A stretch of 14,126 bases of DNA from an uncultured Lachnospiraceae bacterium (lineage in GTDB: Bacteria; Bacillota_A; Clostridia; Lachnospirales; Lachnospiraceae), in NCBI GenBank assembly GCA_900555005.1, contig USJM01000028.1, forward strand, positions 1 through 14,126. Direction: 5' to 3'. Positions within the stretch are counted from its first letter, which is position 1. Each line of letters starts with the position of its first letter. The notes under the pieces are model-generated. The model was given only the letters and a program-made list of their open reading frames with translations. It had not been told where the DNA came from and made no database searches. Position numbers and translations under genes: made by a program. This document shows positions 6,359-12,754 of this stretch, one piece after another.

Positions 6359-7093
6359 TTATTTAGACGCTTCCAGCCACTTCGTGGATGTTTCCTCACC
6401 CGGAACTTCTATTGCCAGATGTGAGAACCAACTATCCTCTGCTGCGCCATGCCAGTGCTTTACATTTGCCGGGATGTTGATCACTGTACCAGGTGTCATC
6501 TCTATAGGATCCTTTCCCCATTCCTGATACCATCCTCTTCCGCCGACACAGATCAGAATCTGACCGCCGCCACTTTTGGCATGATGAATATGCCAGTTGT
6601 TTCGGCATCCCGGCTCAAAGGTCACGTTAAATATCGGGATCTGATTGGTGGATACCGGCGCGAGATAGCTCTGACCGATGAAATACTGCGCATAGTCATC
6701 GTTCGGGGCTCCGATCGGGAAGAAAATCGTGTTCTGGTATCTGTCTTTATCCGTCAGCACCGGTTCTTCTTCATTCCAGACTTCCTTTGCAAGACGGAAT
6801 ACCGCCCATCCCTTCGGCCAGCCTACATACATGGTGGCATGGGTGATGATGGCGGCGATCTCTTCCTTCGTTACGCCATGGGCTTTCGCGTTCTGCAGAT
6901 GATAGGACAGGGAGGAGTCTGTAATGCCGGAGGCCATCAGGGACACGACAGTAATGATGCATTTCGTCTTCACATCAATTGCTTCCTCGTTCCACACTTC
7001 ACCGAAGAGCACGTCATCGTTAAGATGCGCAAACATCGGTGCGAATTCTCCCAGCTGGTTTCTTCCTGCAGTCTGTACGATCTTTTCAGCCAT
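6359..7093 (-). CDS. Carboxymuconolactone decarboxylase-like / cupin fusion protein
   Basis: This is a 244-residue two-domain protein. Residues about 10-108 form a CMD/AhpD-like helical domain (VKTKCIITVVSLMASG, then HLQNAKAHGVTKEEIAAIITH and YVGWPKGWAVFRLAKEVW). It lacks the CxxC of AhpD peroxidases, so peroxidase activity is doubtful. Residues about 128-240 form a cupin with metal ligands in NNWHIHH (His168, His170, His171), Gln178 in GGGQILICVGGRG and His213/His215 in VKHWHGA. GGAGG and AAGGAA lie upstream of the ATG at 7093; the frame is open further upstream inside the preceding aldo/keto reductase gene. It is the last gene of the TetR operon. Family members act in aromatic or quinone metabolism and redox stress; the reaction is unknown. 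Confidence 0.85.
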   Translation of the reverse strand: MAEKIVQTAGRNQLGEFAPMFAHLNDDVLFGEVWNEEAIDVKTKCIITVVSLMASGITDSSLSYHLQNAKAHGVTKEEIAAIITHATMYVGWPKGWAVFRLAKEVWNEEEPVLTDKDRYQNTIFFPIGAPNDDYAQYFIGQSYLAPVSTNQIPIFNVTFEPGCRNNWHIHHAKSGGGQILICVGGRGWYQEWGKDPIEMTPGTVINIPANVKHWHGAAEDSWFSHLAIEVPGEETSTKWLEASK

Positions 7094-7107
7094 TTTGTTC
7101 CTTCCTC

Positions 7108-8152
7108 CTACTTTGCGATCTTCTGGTCGCCCGTAGACCAGACATGTTTTTCTTTTGCGGCGGCCGGTTTGTTCTGTGCCATAACTCCAGCCAGCGGATG
7201 TGGCACATAAGGCTCTTCCAGATACAGAATCTCTTCTGGTGTCAGTGAAAGATCCAATGCCTTTACCGCGCCTTCGATATGATGAAGCTTTGTCGCTCCG
7301 ACCACTGGGGCGGTCACCTTTGTGAGCAGCCACGCCAGTGACACTTCCGTCATGGTCACGCCGTGCTTTTCGGAAAGCTCAGCAACACGGGAGATGATCA
7401 CATTATCCTGTGCAGCTGTCGCATCATATTTGAACTTCGCATAGGTGTCCTCTTTTGCTCGCTTTGTTCCCCTTCCCCCGGGCGTCTCGATAGTCTTCCG
7501 GAAGCAAGGGCGCTGTAGGGAGTAAGAGCGATATTCTCTTCATTGCAGTACGGCACCATTTCCCGTTCCTCCTCGCGGAAGATCAGGTTGTAATGTCCCT
7601 GGATGGAAACGAACTTCGGAAAGCCTTCTTTTTCTGCCACAGCATTAGCCTTGGCGATCTGCCAGGCAAAGCAGTTGGAGATGCCGATGTATCTGGCTTT
7701 ACCGGCCTTAACGATACGGTTCAGGCCGTCCAGGATGTCTTCGATTGGTGTCTGCCAGTCCCACATGTGATAGATATAGAGGTCCACATAGTCCATCCAA
7801 GATTCTGCAGGCTTGTGTTGATCATGTTTTCGATGTGCTGCTGACCACTGACGCCGTTTTCGATTTCTTCCTGTGTTCTTGGAAGAAACTTGGTAGCAAC
7901 AACTACATCTTCACGCTTAGCAAAGTCCTGCAGGGCACGTCCTACGTACTGCTCACTGGTGCCGCTCTGATAAGCGATAGCTGTGTCATAAAAGTTAACG
8001 CCCAGCTCCAGCCCGCGTTTTATGATTTCTCTGGTATGCTCCTCGTCGATGGTCCAGCTGTGCTGGCCCCGTCCGGAATCACCGAATCCCATGCATCCCA
8101 TGCAGATCCGGGATACGTTTAAGTCACTGTTTCCAAGTCTTGTATATTTCAT
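7108..8152 (-). pseudogene. Aldo/keto reductase with two single-base frameshifts
   Basis: Three frames in succession encode one complete NADPH-dependent aldo/keto reductase of about 345 residues. The first (8152 to about 7800) starts MKYTRLGNSDLNVSRICMGCMG and has Asp56 and Tyr61 (NFYDTAIAY) and Lys88 (VVATKFL). The second (about 7796-7485) begins MDYVDLYIYHMWDW, holding the catalytic His, and runs to LTPYSALASGRLSRRPGE. The third (about 7480-7108) carries DNVIISRVAELSEKHG and ends STGDQKIAK. At each break one base is missing: CTTGGATGG where GG should have three bases before ATG (7797-7800), and the G-rich GGGGGAAGGGG (about 7480-7490). All four catalytic residues survive, so the gene may be whole if these are read errors. 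It is the fourth recognisable gene after TetR in the redox operon. Confidence 0.85.
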
Positions 8153-8177
8153 TCCGGCTCACCTCCGTTTCGTATTC

Positions 8178-8657
8178 TTACAGAACTTCGTCAAGCCAGC
8201 GGCGGATCTCCGCCTCATTCGCCCGGTTGATCTGTTTGCCCTTTGCCCACTTCACGTCGCCGCTTACATCCTTATGAAGGGCCGTGTCACTTCTGCCGAC
8301 CCCGCTTCCGCCGGACGTGCAGAAGGGAATGATCTTCTTGCCGGAAAAATCATAGCTTTCCAGGAAGGTATCGATGATCCTGGGAGCAACACCCCACCAG
8401 ATCGGGAAGCCGACGATCACAGTATCATAGGAAGCCATGTCGGCAACTTTGCCATTGATCTCGGGTCTTGCAGATGGATCGTTCATCTCGACGCTGCTGC
8501 GGCTTTTCTTGTTCATCCAGTCCAGATCCGCCGATGTATAGATCTCCTTTGGTGCGATCTCGTAAAAGTCTGCGCCAGCAATCTTCGCGATCTCTTCACC
8601 GACTCGTTTTGTTACGCCACTGGCGGAAAATACCGCCACCAATGTTTTGTTTGCCAT
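8178..8657 (-). CDS. Flavodoxin family protein
   Basis: This is a 159-residue FMN-binding electron carrier or flavodoxin-like oxidoreductase. The N-terminus KTLVAVFSASGVTKRVGEEI is the first beta strand and phosphate-binding loop (S.SG.T). DTVIVGFPIWWGVAPRIIDT is the 50s-type loop contacting FMN, and FCTSGGSGVGRSDTAL is the late loop. The length is typical for the short Flavodoxin_4 group. GGAG lies eight bases before the ATG at 8657; the frame is open for ten more codons upstream but with no better start. It follows the flavin reductase after a hairpin-bearing gap of 63 bases, and it may take electrons from flavin pools to the neighbouring reductases (inference). Confidence 0.9.
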   Translation of the reverse strand: MANKTLVAVFSASGVTKRVGEEIAKIAGADFYEIAPKEIYTSADLDWMNKKSRSSVEMNDPSARPEINGKVADMASYDTVIVGFPIWWGVAPRIIDTFLESYDFSGKKIIPFCTSGGSGVGRSDTALHKDVSGDVKWAKGKQINRANEAEIRRWLDEVL

Positions 8658-8683
8658 TTTCTTTCTCCATTTCAAATATGGGT

Positions 8684-8714
8684 ACAAGCCTCCGAGTTTT
8701 CCTCTGAGGCTTGT
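8684..8714 (-). other. Hairpin between the flavin reductase and flavodoxin genes
   Basis: ACAAGCCTC (8684-8692) pairs perfectly over nine bases with GAGGCTTGT (8706-8714), with a further GAG/CTC step after one mismatch and a five-base loop. On the minus strand it sits seven bases past the flavin reductase stop and is followed by ACCCATATTTG, which is not a true T tract. It could be a weak intraoperonic terminator or a transcript-stabilising hairpin that sets different levels for the genes on either side. Confidence 0.5.
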
Positions 8715-8720
8715 CTGTAA

Positions 8721-9263
8721 TCAGTTCATCTTACCGCAGTTGCCAACTTTTTCGCCTGTCACGAAATATTCATAGGTCGGGAACTCGAAGAGCACCGGCT
8801 TAAAGGTGTGGTAGTCGATCTTGCCCTGCTCGTTCAGTACGGTTTCGTCCGCATAGGTCGCAAGGATCTTGCAGATGAAATGATCGAAATGCTCCAGCTC
8901 GTAGTTGCCGTCCACCTCACACTCGATGGAAACCTTCGCCTCATCGATCAGCGGAGCGCCGTTTTCACCCATTGTCCAGGCAAAAGCTTCTGACTTGTCC
9001 ACCTTACTGCCGCTGATAGTTCCCATCCGATCCGCATCCTTCAGCCAGGACTCGTCGACCACATTGACGGAAAGCTTTTTGTTCTCACGGATCCCCTGAT
9101 TGATGTAGTGTGCCTGCACAAGGGATACCATCAGGTGGCTATGCGCCACGGTGCCGGCATGGGCAACAAGCGTCCAGGTCGGCTTATTATTTACCATTGC
9201 CCCGACTACGATGACCGGGCAGGGATACAGTGCAAGTGTTGCTCCGATATTTTTCTTGCTCAT
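8721..9263 (-). CDS. Flavin reductase family protein (flavoredoxin-like)
   Basis: This is a 180-residue protein of the flavin reductase / flavoredoxin split-barrel family. IGATLALYPCPVIVVGAMV is the first strand region. TLVAHAGTVAHSHLMVSLVQAHYINQGIRENKKLSVNVV is the FMN-binding core and its long helix, and GKIDYHTFKPVLFEFPTYEYFVTGEKVG is the C-terminal part. The length is usual. AAGGAG is ten bases before the ATG, inside the end of the aldo/keto reductase remnant, whose stop is one base upstream, so translation is coupled. It likely reduces flavins or uses bound FMN to pass electrons to the co-encoded flavodoxin. Confidence 0.88.
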   Translation of the reverse strand: MSKKNIGATLALYPCPVIVVGAMVNNKPTWTLVAHAGTVAHSHLMVSLVQAHYINQGIRENKKLSVNVVDESWLKDADRMGTISGSKVDKSEAFAWTMGENGAPLIDEAKVSIECEVDGNYELEHFDHFICKILATYADETVLNEQGKIDYHTFKPVLFEFPTYEYFVTGEKVGNCGKMN

Positions 9264-9264
9264 C

Positions 9265-9429
9265 TTATTTCATCTCCTTTTCCCACATGCGGATGACGTT
9301 CAGATTCAGGCCGTTTGCCATCGCCGTACCAAAGATTGGCTTCAGACTTTCCGCTGTCAGGCTGTTTCCAAATGTTCCGTCGTTTCCCCATGCCCATGCG
9401 CCAAGCGCGATTTTCGGTAAATTTGCCAT
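9265..9429 (-). pseudogene. Aldo/keto reductase remnant: first and last pieces joined
   Basis: This is a 54-codon frame with a good ribosome site (AAGGAG, nine bases before ATG). Residues 1-43 (MANLPKIALGAWAWGNDG, then FGNSLTAESLKPIF and AMANGLNL) are the first beta strand and helix of a second aldo/keto reductase. Intact relatives would continue into the NLWDTA.VYG catalytic segment. Instead the frame jumps at about 9296-9303 to NVIRMWEKEMK and stops, which looks like the C-terminal tail of the same family. No catalytic residue remains. It lies between TetR and the flavin reductase, so it was the first structural gene of the operon. It may be retained only as a leader for coupling to the next gene (inference). 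Confidence 0.7.
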
Positions 9430-9461
9430 TGCTTTTGTCTCCTTTTTATAGTCGCGTGCCC

Positions 9462-10085
9462 TTACTCTTTCAGCAGCCGGATCAGACAGCTGTAGGTGAG
9501 TTCGTAGACGCTTTGATATACATAGTTGATTCCGGCCTCCTTCATAGCCACTCTCTGTTTTTCTGTGACTGCGGTGTATGGGTAGATTCCGAACATAAAG
9601 GGATAGAAGATATAGATGAAATTCTGAATGTCAGTCACTCCCATGTCCGGGCAGAACTTCTCCAGCAGCATGCACATCAGATGCATCGAGCGTCCATAAG
9701 ACTGTTTGAAGGCAGTCAGAAGCTCCTGTCGGCTGTTTGCCTCCATATCATAGTTGTTCATGGAAAGGAGCTTTAAGAGCTGCTGCCGTCCTGCAAGGGA
9801 GTTTGCAATGTGATCCGCCAGTTCCTTTTTCGTCAGCTTCTCATTCCCGTTCAGGATGGCGGTCAGATCCTCATTCCAGCGGTCATATTCCCTCTGGAAA
9901 AGTCCCAGAAAGATCTCTTCCTTTGTCTCAAAATAGTTATAAATGGTGGGACGGGAGAAGGATGTGATATTCCCGATCTCCTTAAGCGTGATCTCCCGGA
10001 AACTCATTTTCTGATAGAGCTGCTCACACGCATTGATAATCTCTTCCCTTTTCTGAACAATCTGTTCACGCGTCGCTTTTCTCAT
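9462..10085 (-). CDS. TetR/AcrR family transcriptional regulator
   Basis: This is a 207-residue regulator. The N-terminal DNA-binding domain is clear: IVQKREEIINACEQLYQKMSFREITLKEIGNITSFSRPTIYNYFETKEEIFLGLF (residues about 9-63), with ITLKEIG...SRPTIYNYF as helix-turn-helix and the YNYFxxKEEIF hallmark. The rest is a helical ligand-binding domain with many aromatic residues and methionines. It is the first gene of a minus-strand operon of redox enzymes. Its own promoter carries two identical-half palindromes, the expected arrangement for an autorepressor released by a small molecule (likely an electrophile or quinone; inference from the enzymes). The ATG at 10085 lies after a leader of about 44 bases; the ribosome site is weak (AGGTACATAAG). 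Confidence 0.92.
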   Translation of the reverse strand: MRKATREQIVQKREEIINACEQLYQKMSFREITLKEIGNITSFSRPTIYNYFETKEEIFLGLFQREYDRWNEDLTAILNGNEKLTKKELADHIANSLAGRQQLLKLLSMNNYDMEANSRQELLTAFKQSYGRSMHLMCMLLEKFCPDMGVTDIQNFIYIFYPFMFGIYPYTAVTEKQRVAMKEAGINYVYQSVYELTYSCLIRLLKE

Positions 10086-10114
10086 CTTATGTACCTTATC
10101 ATTTCACGTATTTA

Positions 10115-10127
10115 TGACACCGTGTCA
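10115..10127 (-). promoter_or_regulatory. TetR operator candidate, start-proximal copy
   Basis: TGACACCGTGTCA is a perfect 6+1+6 palindrome just downstream of the expected transcription start (near 10129). It has the same arms as the copy at 10151-10163; only the centre base differs (C versus A). Centres are 36 bases apart. Confidence 0.75.
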
Positions 10128-10135
10128 GTATAGCC

Positions 10136-10164
10136 ATTATATGCATATTCTGACACAGTGTCAA
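10136..10164 (-). promoter_or_regulatory. Consensus sigma-A promoter of the TetR redox operon
   Basis: On the minus strand a perfect TTGACA (10164-10159) and a perfect TATAAT (10141-10136) are separated by exactly 17 bases. Such a strong promoter needs a repressor, and the two operator palindromes flank it: one overlaps the -35, the other lies at the start of the transcript. Confidence 0.85.
10151..10163 (-). promoter_or_regulatory. TetR operator candidate overlapping the -35
   Basis: TGACACAGTGTCA is a perfect palindrome with arms identical to the site at 10115-10127. It overlaps five of the six bases of the TTGACA -35, so binding here would exclude RNA polymerase. Confidence 0.8.
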
Positions 10165-10757
10165 TATATTTTTTTTATTCGTATGTGATTCTCACACTTC
10201 CAGAGATATAATTCTGAAGCATGCAACGGACTGCCTGCGGAAACCTTCAAAACGTCGTATCGATCGTCAAATATTCCGGAACTGATAATGTGGGTGCGGA
10301 CATTTTCTTGGACTGCCTAAGTAGCAATTCCAAAATCTTTCCTGCTTTATGCAGCTGATCCAAACGGATTTCGAAGATAGGCCAGAAACACATCACCCCG
10401 GTGGTATATTCTTTCGTTGCCGCCGCAGGAGGGGAAGCCCCTCCTATAGTTCCAATTTAAGGTTCATGGAAAGCTGAATTTTAGCGCCTGAATCGACCGG
10501 TCACCATTCTTTATAAGACCGGTACGATCTCTGATTCACGCCAACTGTATTTTGACTAGAATGATGCTATATCCCGGATCAGAGCATTTGTAACGCCCCT
10601 TCTTACTCAACCCAGTGTGCCAGTCACTGAATGGGATCCGAACGAAAGATGCTGGAAATAAACCATTATCGGTGAATCAAACACAGGTTATATGTGTTAT
10701 TTTAATTGTAGTTGGAATTGTCGGATTAAAAATATTAACAAAGGATTAAGGTGAACT
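10165..10757. other. Long gene-poor stretch between the TetR promoter and the NimA-like gene
   Basis: No confident gene. Visible items: a minus-strand frame of about 68 open codons ending in TGA at 10247, reading in part FWPIFEIRLDQLHKAGKIL and LSVPEYLTIDTTF, which I do not recognise; a perfect 8-base hairpin AGGAGGGG/CCCCTCCT at 10427-10445 with a 3-base loop and no T tract; two copies of GACCGGT (10495-10501 and 10517-10523), the first within an 8-base palindrome; and an AACACA/TGTGTT inverted repeat at 10680-10698 ahead of the NimA-like gene. The right third is clearly more AT-rich than the left. Confidence 0.45.
10672..10749 (+). other. Possible 25-residue membrane peptide or gene tail
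   Basis: From a GTG at 10672 the plus strand reads VNQTQVICVILIVVGIVGLK and ends ILTKD at a TAA nine bases before the next start codon. It is one hydrophobic helix with a charged end. The frame stays open upstream to a TAA near 10590, so it could equally be the end of a deleted membrane-protein gene. The ribosome site is poor (GGAAA, far upstream). Confidence 0.25.
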
Positions 10758-11234
10758 ATGTTTAGAAAGATGAGAAGATTTAAGCAACAGATTACAGAGG
10801 AACAGTGCATTGAGGTGCTTAAAAATGCAAAGCGTGGTGTACTATCCCTTATTGGTGAGGATGGTTATCCGTATGGTTTGCCCATTAACCAATGGTATTG
10901 TGAAGAGGATGGGAAAATCTATTTTCATGGGGCCAAGGAAGGTCACAAGATTGATGCAATTAAGGCTTGTGATAAAGTAAGCTTCTGTACATGGGATGAA
11001 GGCTATCGGAAAAACGACGATTGGGCTTTAAATATTAACAGCGTAATTGTATTTGGCAGAATCAAGCTTGTTGAGGATGAGGATACTGCAATAAAAATCT
11101 GTACCAATCTCACAAAAAAGTTCACGGATGATGAAGAGTATTTACAAAAGGAATTGAAAAATGCTCTGCCGAGAGTACAGTGCCTTGAACTCATTCCTGA
11201 GCATATGACAGGGAAGCTGGTTAATGAATCATAA
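10758..11234 (+). CDS. Pyridoxamine 5'-phosphate oxidase-fold protein, NimA-like
   Basis: This is a 158-residue FMN-binding split-barrel protein. MFRKMRRFKQQITEEQCIEVLKNAKRGVLSLIGEDGYPYGLPINQWY matches the N-terminus of the Nim / PNPOx-related family (M.R.MRR..Q.....E.L....GVL...G.DGYPY..P.). KIYFHGAKEGHKIDAI continues it (Y.H.A..G.K.D). Relatives include 5-nitroimidazole reductases, but most such proteins have no proven substrate, so resistance should not be assumed. AAGGTG lies about six bases before the ATG. The gene is more AT-rich than its neighbours and stands alone between leftward operons, which suggests separate acquisition. No good promoter was identified. Confidence 0.87.
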   Translation: MFRKMRRFKQQITEEQCIEVLKNAKRGVLSLIGEDGYPYGLPINQWYCEEDGKIYFHGAKEGHKIDAIKACDKVSFCTWDEGYRKNDDWALNINSVIVFGRIKLVEDEDTAIKICTNLTKKFTDDEEYLQKELKNALPRVQCLELIPEHMTGKLVNES

Positions 11235-11237
11235 ATA

Positions 11238-11378
11238 GTGTCTGCTCTGAACCAGCTGGTCGAGCACCCTCGCTTCCCGCAGCTGCTGCTTCTGTTAACA
11301 CGGTATCGGCACGAGGCAATTCCTCTGCATGAATTGTTTGAATTACTAATGACCAATTTCCGACATTCTTTTGTATAG
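11238..11378 (+). other. Unrecognised 46-codon frame downstream of the NimA-like gene
   Basis: In the same frame as the NimA-like gene, one codon past its stop, a GTG opens 46 codons ending at TAG 11376-11378: SALNQLVEHPRFPQLLLLLT, then RYRHEAIPLHELFELL. It reads like part of a helical protein, and its base composition is richer in G and C than the gene before it. There is no ribosome site. The last 33 bases overlap the end of the YhfC pseudogene on the other strand. It may be a gene fragment or chance. Confidence 0.2.
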
Positions 11379-11832
11379 CTTAGCCGCAATAAGCATAATC
11401 ATCAGTGTCCAGAAGGCAATCCATATTTCAACTGCCCACAGAGGCAGAATACCTCTCTGATACAGCGCCGGAAAGGTATCTGCCAGCATATGCAGCAGAA
11501 TGGCCGCTGGCAGGCAGAAGGACCGTCAGGATCTCGATCCCACTGTGGCCGATTCCGTATATCACCGCATTTTCACGGGTACGGTCCTTTTTCAGAATGT
11601 ATTTCAGAATGATAAGCCGTCCGCATTCTTCGAAAATTCCTGCCATCGTGATCCCATAAAGGACGAAAGCGGCTGTGTTTCCGTTAATGAAGCGCGAAAC
11701 AGGATTGTCTGCCACGATGTAGAAATAGTGTACGCCCACTTCCAGCATCCGGGCAGAAATGACAAAGCCGACAGCACCGGCAATAAGCCAGCTAATCTTT
11801 GTCTGTTCTTTATTATTCTCAAATACGCTCAT
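11346..11832 (-). pseudogene. YhfC family glutamic-type intramembrane protease, internally deleted
   Basis: The first frame (11832 to about 11525) has membrane helices and the catalytic signatures GIFEECGRLIILKYIL (Glu68, Glu69 and Arg72 of EExxR) and YGIGHSGIEILTV (His96, Glu100). These define the YhfC group, related to PrsW and CPBP proteases. A second frame (about 11515 to 11346) gives the natural C-terminus: LPAAILLHMLADTFPALYQRG, then LPLWAVEIWIAFW and LIAAKLYKRMSEIGH. Intact members are about 250-270 residues; here about 160 codons remain, so the middle helices are lost and the halves are out of frame at about 11512-11530. The start overlaps the MerR stop as ATGA, so the two genes form one operon. 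Confidence 0.8.
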
Positions 11833-12554
11833 GCGCCATCACCTCCCCAGACTTCCACGCAGAAGCCTTTGTGACCGCAGGAAGTGCAGGTAAGCTTTCG
11901 GGCTGTGGGGGTATGATTTGCCCAGAAGGCTTCCTTCAGAGTGGGTTTAAATACCTCATGGCATTCCGGACAGATGTATTTCACATGTGCGAAATAGTAT
12001 CGGCTGATCAGAATCCCCCAGGGGATCGCCACCAGGAGCCAGATAATGAACGGCCACCAGATACCTTTGACGATCCAGAAGATGATGGAAAACCACTGCA
12101 GCGCCGTGACCGGAAGCCCGGTCAGGAGCATCATCAGATGCAGTTTCTTCAGTTTTTTCTTGCCTTCCATAATGACGGCTATGTCACCGATCGTTTCGAG
12201 GGAGAATTCTGTTTTGCCTTTCAGTCCGTTTTTCAGCTCACGGAGCTTCAGAAGCTTTTCCTCCTTGTCAGTGATTTCATCTGAAAGAGCCTTCTCCTGC
12301 TGTTCTATCAGCAGGGAGATCACCTTTTCAGGATGCTCTTCCTTCAGGATCTGAGCAATCGCGCCGATGGGAAGATCCAGTTCACGCAAAAAGCAGATAA
12401 TCTTCATGCGCTTCAGATCGTCTTCCGAGTAGAGCCGTCTCCCGCCTTCGGAAAGTTCGCTGGGAATCAGGATCCCTCTTGTATCATAGTACTGGACCGT
12501 CCGGACAGTGACGCTACAAAGCTTTGCAATCTCTCCTGTCGAGTATTTTGACAT
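11829..12554 (-). CDS. MerR family regulator with two membrane helices and a zinc ribbon
   Basis: This is a 241-residue protein. Residues 3-71 are the MerR winged helix (YSTGEIAKLCSVTVRTVQYYDTRGILIPSELSEGGRRLYSEDDLKRM). Residues about 76-115 are a charged helix likely to dimerise (EKVISLLIEQQEKALSDEITDKEEKLLKLRELKNG). Two hydrophobic helices follow at about 139-162 and 165-186. A C-terminal zinc ribbon has Cys195, Cys198, Cys223 and Cys226 (ICPECHE, CTSCGHKGFC). Start: AAAGGAGG is eight bases before the ATG at 12554; in-frame methionines upstream lack a ribosome site. The stop overlaps the YhfC protease start. Helices beside a DNA-binding domain imply a membrane-tethered regulator. The MerR-TM-ribbon layout is seen in Firmicutes, but the signal is not known to me. 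Confidence 0.88.
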   Translation of the reverse strand: MSKYSTGEIAKLCSVTVRTVQYYDTRGILIPSELSEGGRRLYSEDDLKRMKIICFLRELDLPIGAIAQILKEEHPEKVISLLIEQQEKALSDEITDKEEKLLKLRELKNGLKGKTEFSLETIGDIAVIMEGKKKLKKLHLMMLLTGLPVTALQWFSIIFWIVKGIWWPFIIWLLVAIPWGILISRYYFAHVKYICPECHEVFKPTLKEAFWANHTPTARKLTCTSCGHKGFCVEVWGGDGA

Positions 12555-12578
12555 AGCCTTCGCCTCCTTTCGCCATGT

Positions 12579-12609
12579 ATTATGCATCATGACGCTACGT
12601 AACAAGCAA
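12579..12609 (-). promoter_or_regulatory. MerR-type promoter with 19-base spacer
   Basis: On the minus strand TTGCTT (12609-12604) and CATAAT (12584-12579) are 19 bases apart. An over-long spacer is the mark of promoters that MerR proteins activate by twisting DNA. The spacer holds an imperfect dyad, GCGTCATGATGC (10 of 12 symmetrical). The ATG at 12554 follows at a suitable distance, so autoregulation is likely. Confidence 0.5.
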
Positions 12610-12649
12610 TACCTTACGCAGGGGGATTTTTAAAAAAGCCAGAGAACCA

Positions 12650-12754
12650 TCAGATCATTTGAAAATGCCTGAATACCTCTATGATCGTGTCTTCCTTTTC
12701 CTTCGGCGTCTCCGGCGACCGGCTGTCCTCACTCTCCGTCGCCGTCACATCCAT
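12650..12754 (-). pseudogene. Out-of-frame tail of the RlmD C-terminal extension
   Basis: Clostridial RlmD proteins often carry an extension of the form DMDEMDVTAAES ... SEDSRQP..PPEKE..I..AL.HFGMI (from memory of the family). Here the minus strand, one frame off the methyltransferase, reads MDVTATESEDSRSP, then ETPKEKEDTIIEVFRHFQMI and TGA at 12650. So the start and end of the extension are present, about 45-60 residues between them are missing, and one extra base at GAGAATGG (12751-12758) moves the main frame to an early stop at 12729. The extension's role is unknown. Confidence 0.6.

Noticed and set aside
6449..7210. Long plus-strand open frame opposite the CMD-cupin gene
   Set aside because: Its translation is Cys/His/Arg-rich without domain signatures, and the opposite strand encodes a clear two-domain protein; it is a shadow.
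10427..10523. tRNA or riboswitch in the hairpin-rich part of the long gap
   Set aside because: No cloverleaf with T-loop GGTTCRANNC and no recognisable riboswitch core could be laid on the sequence.
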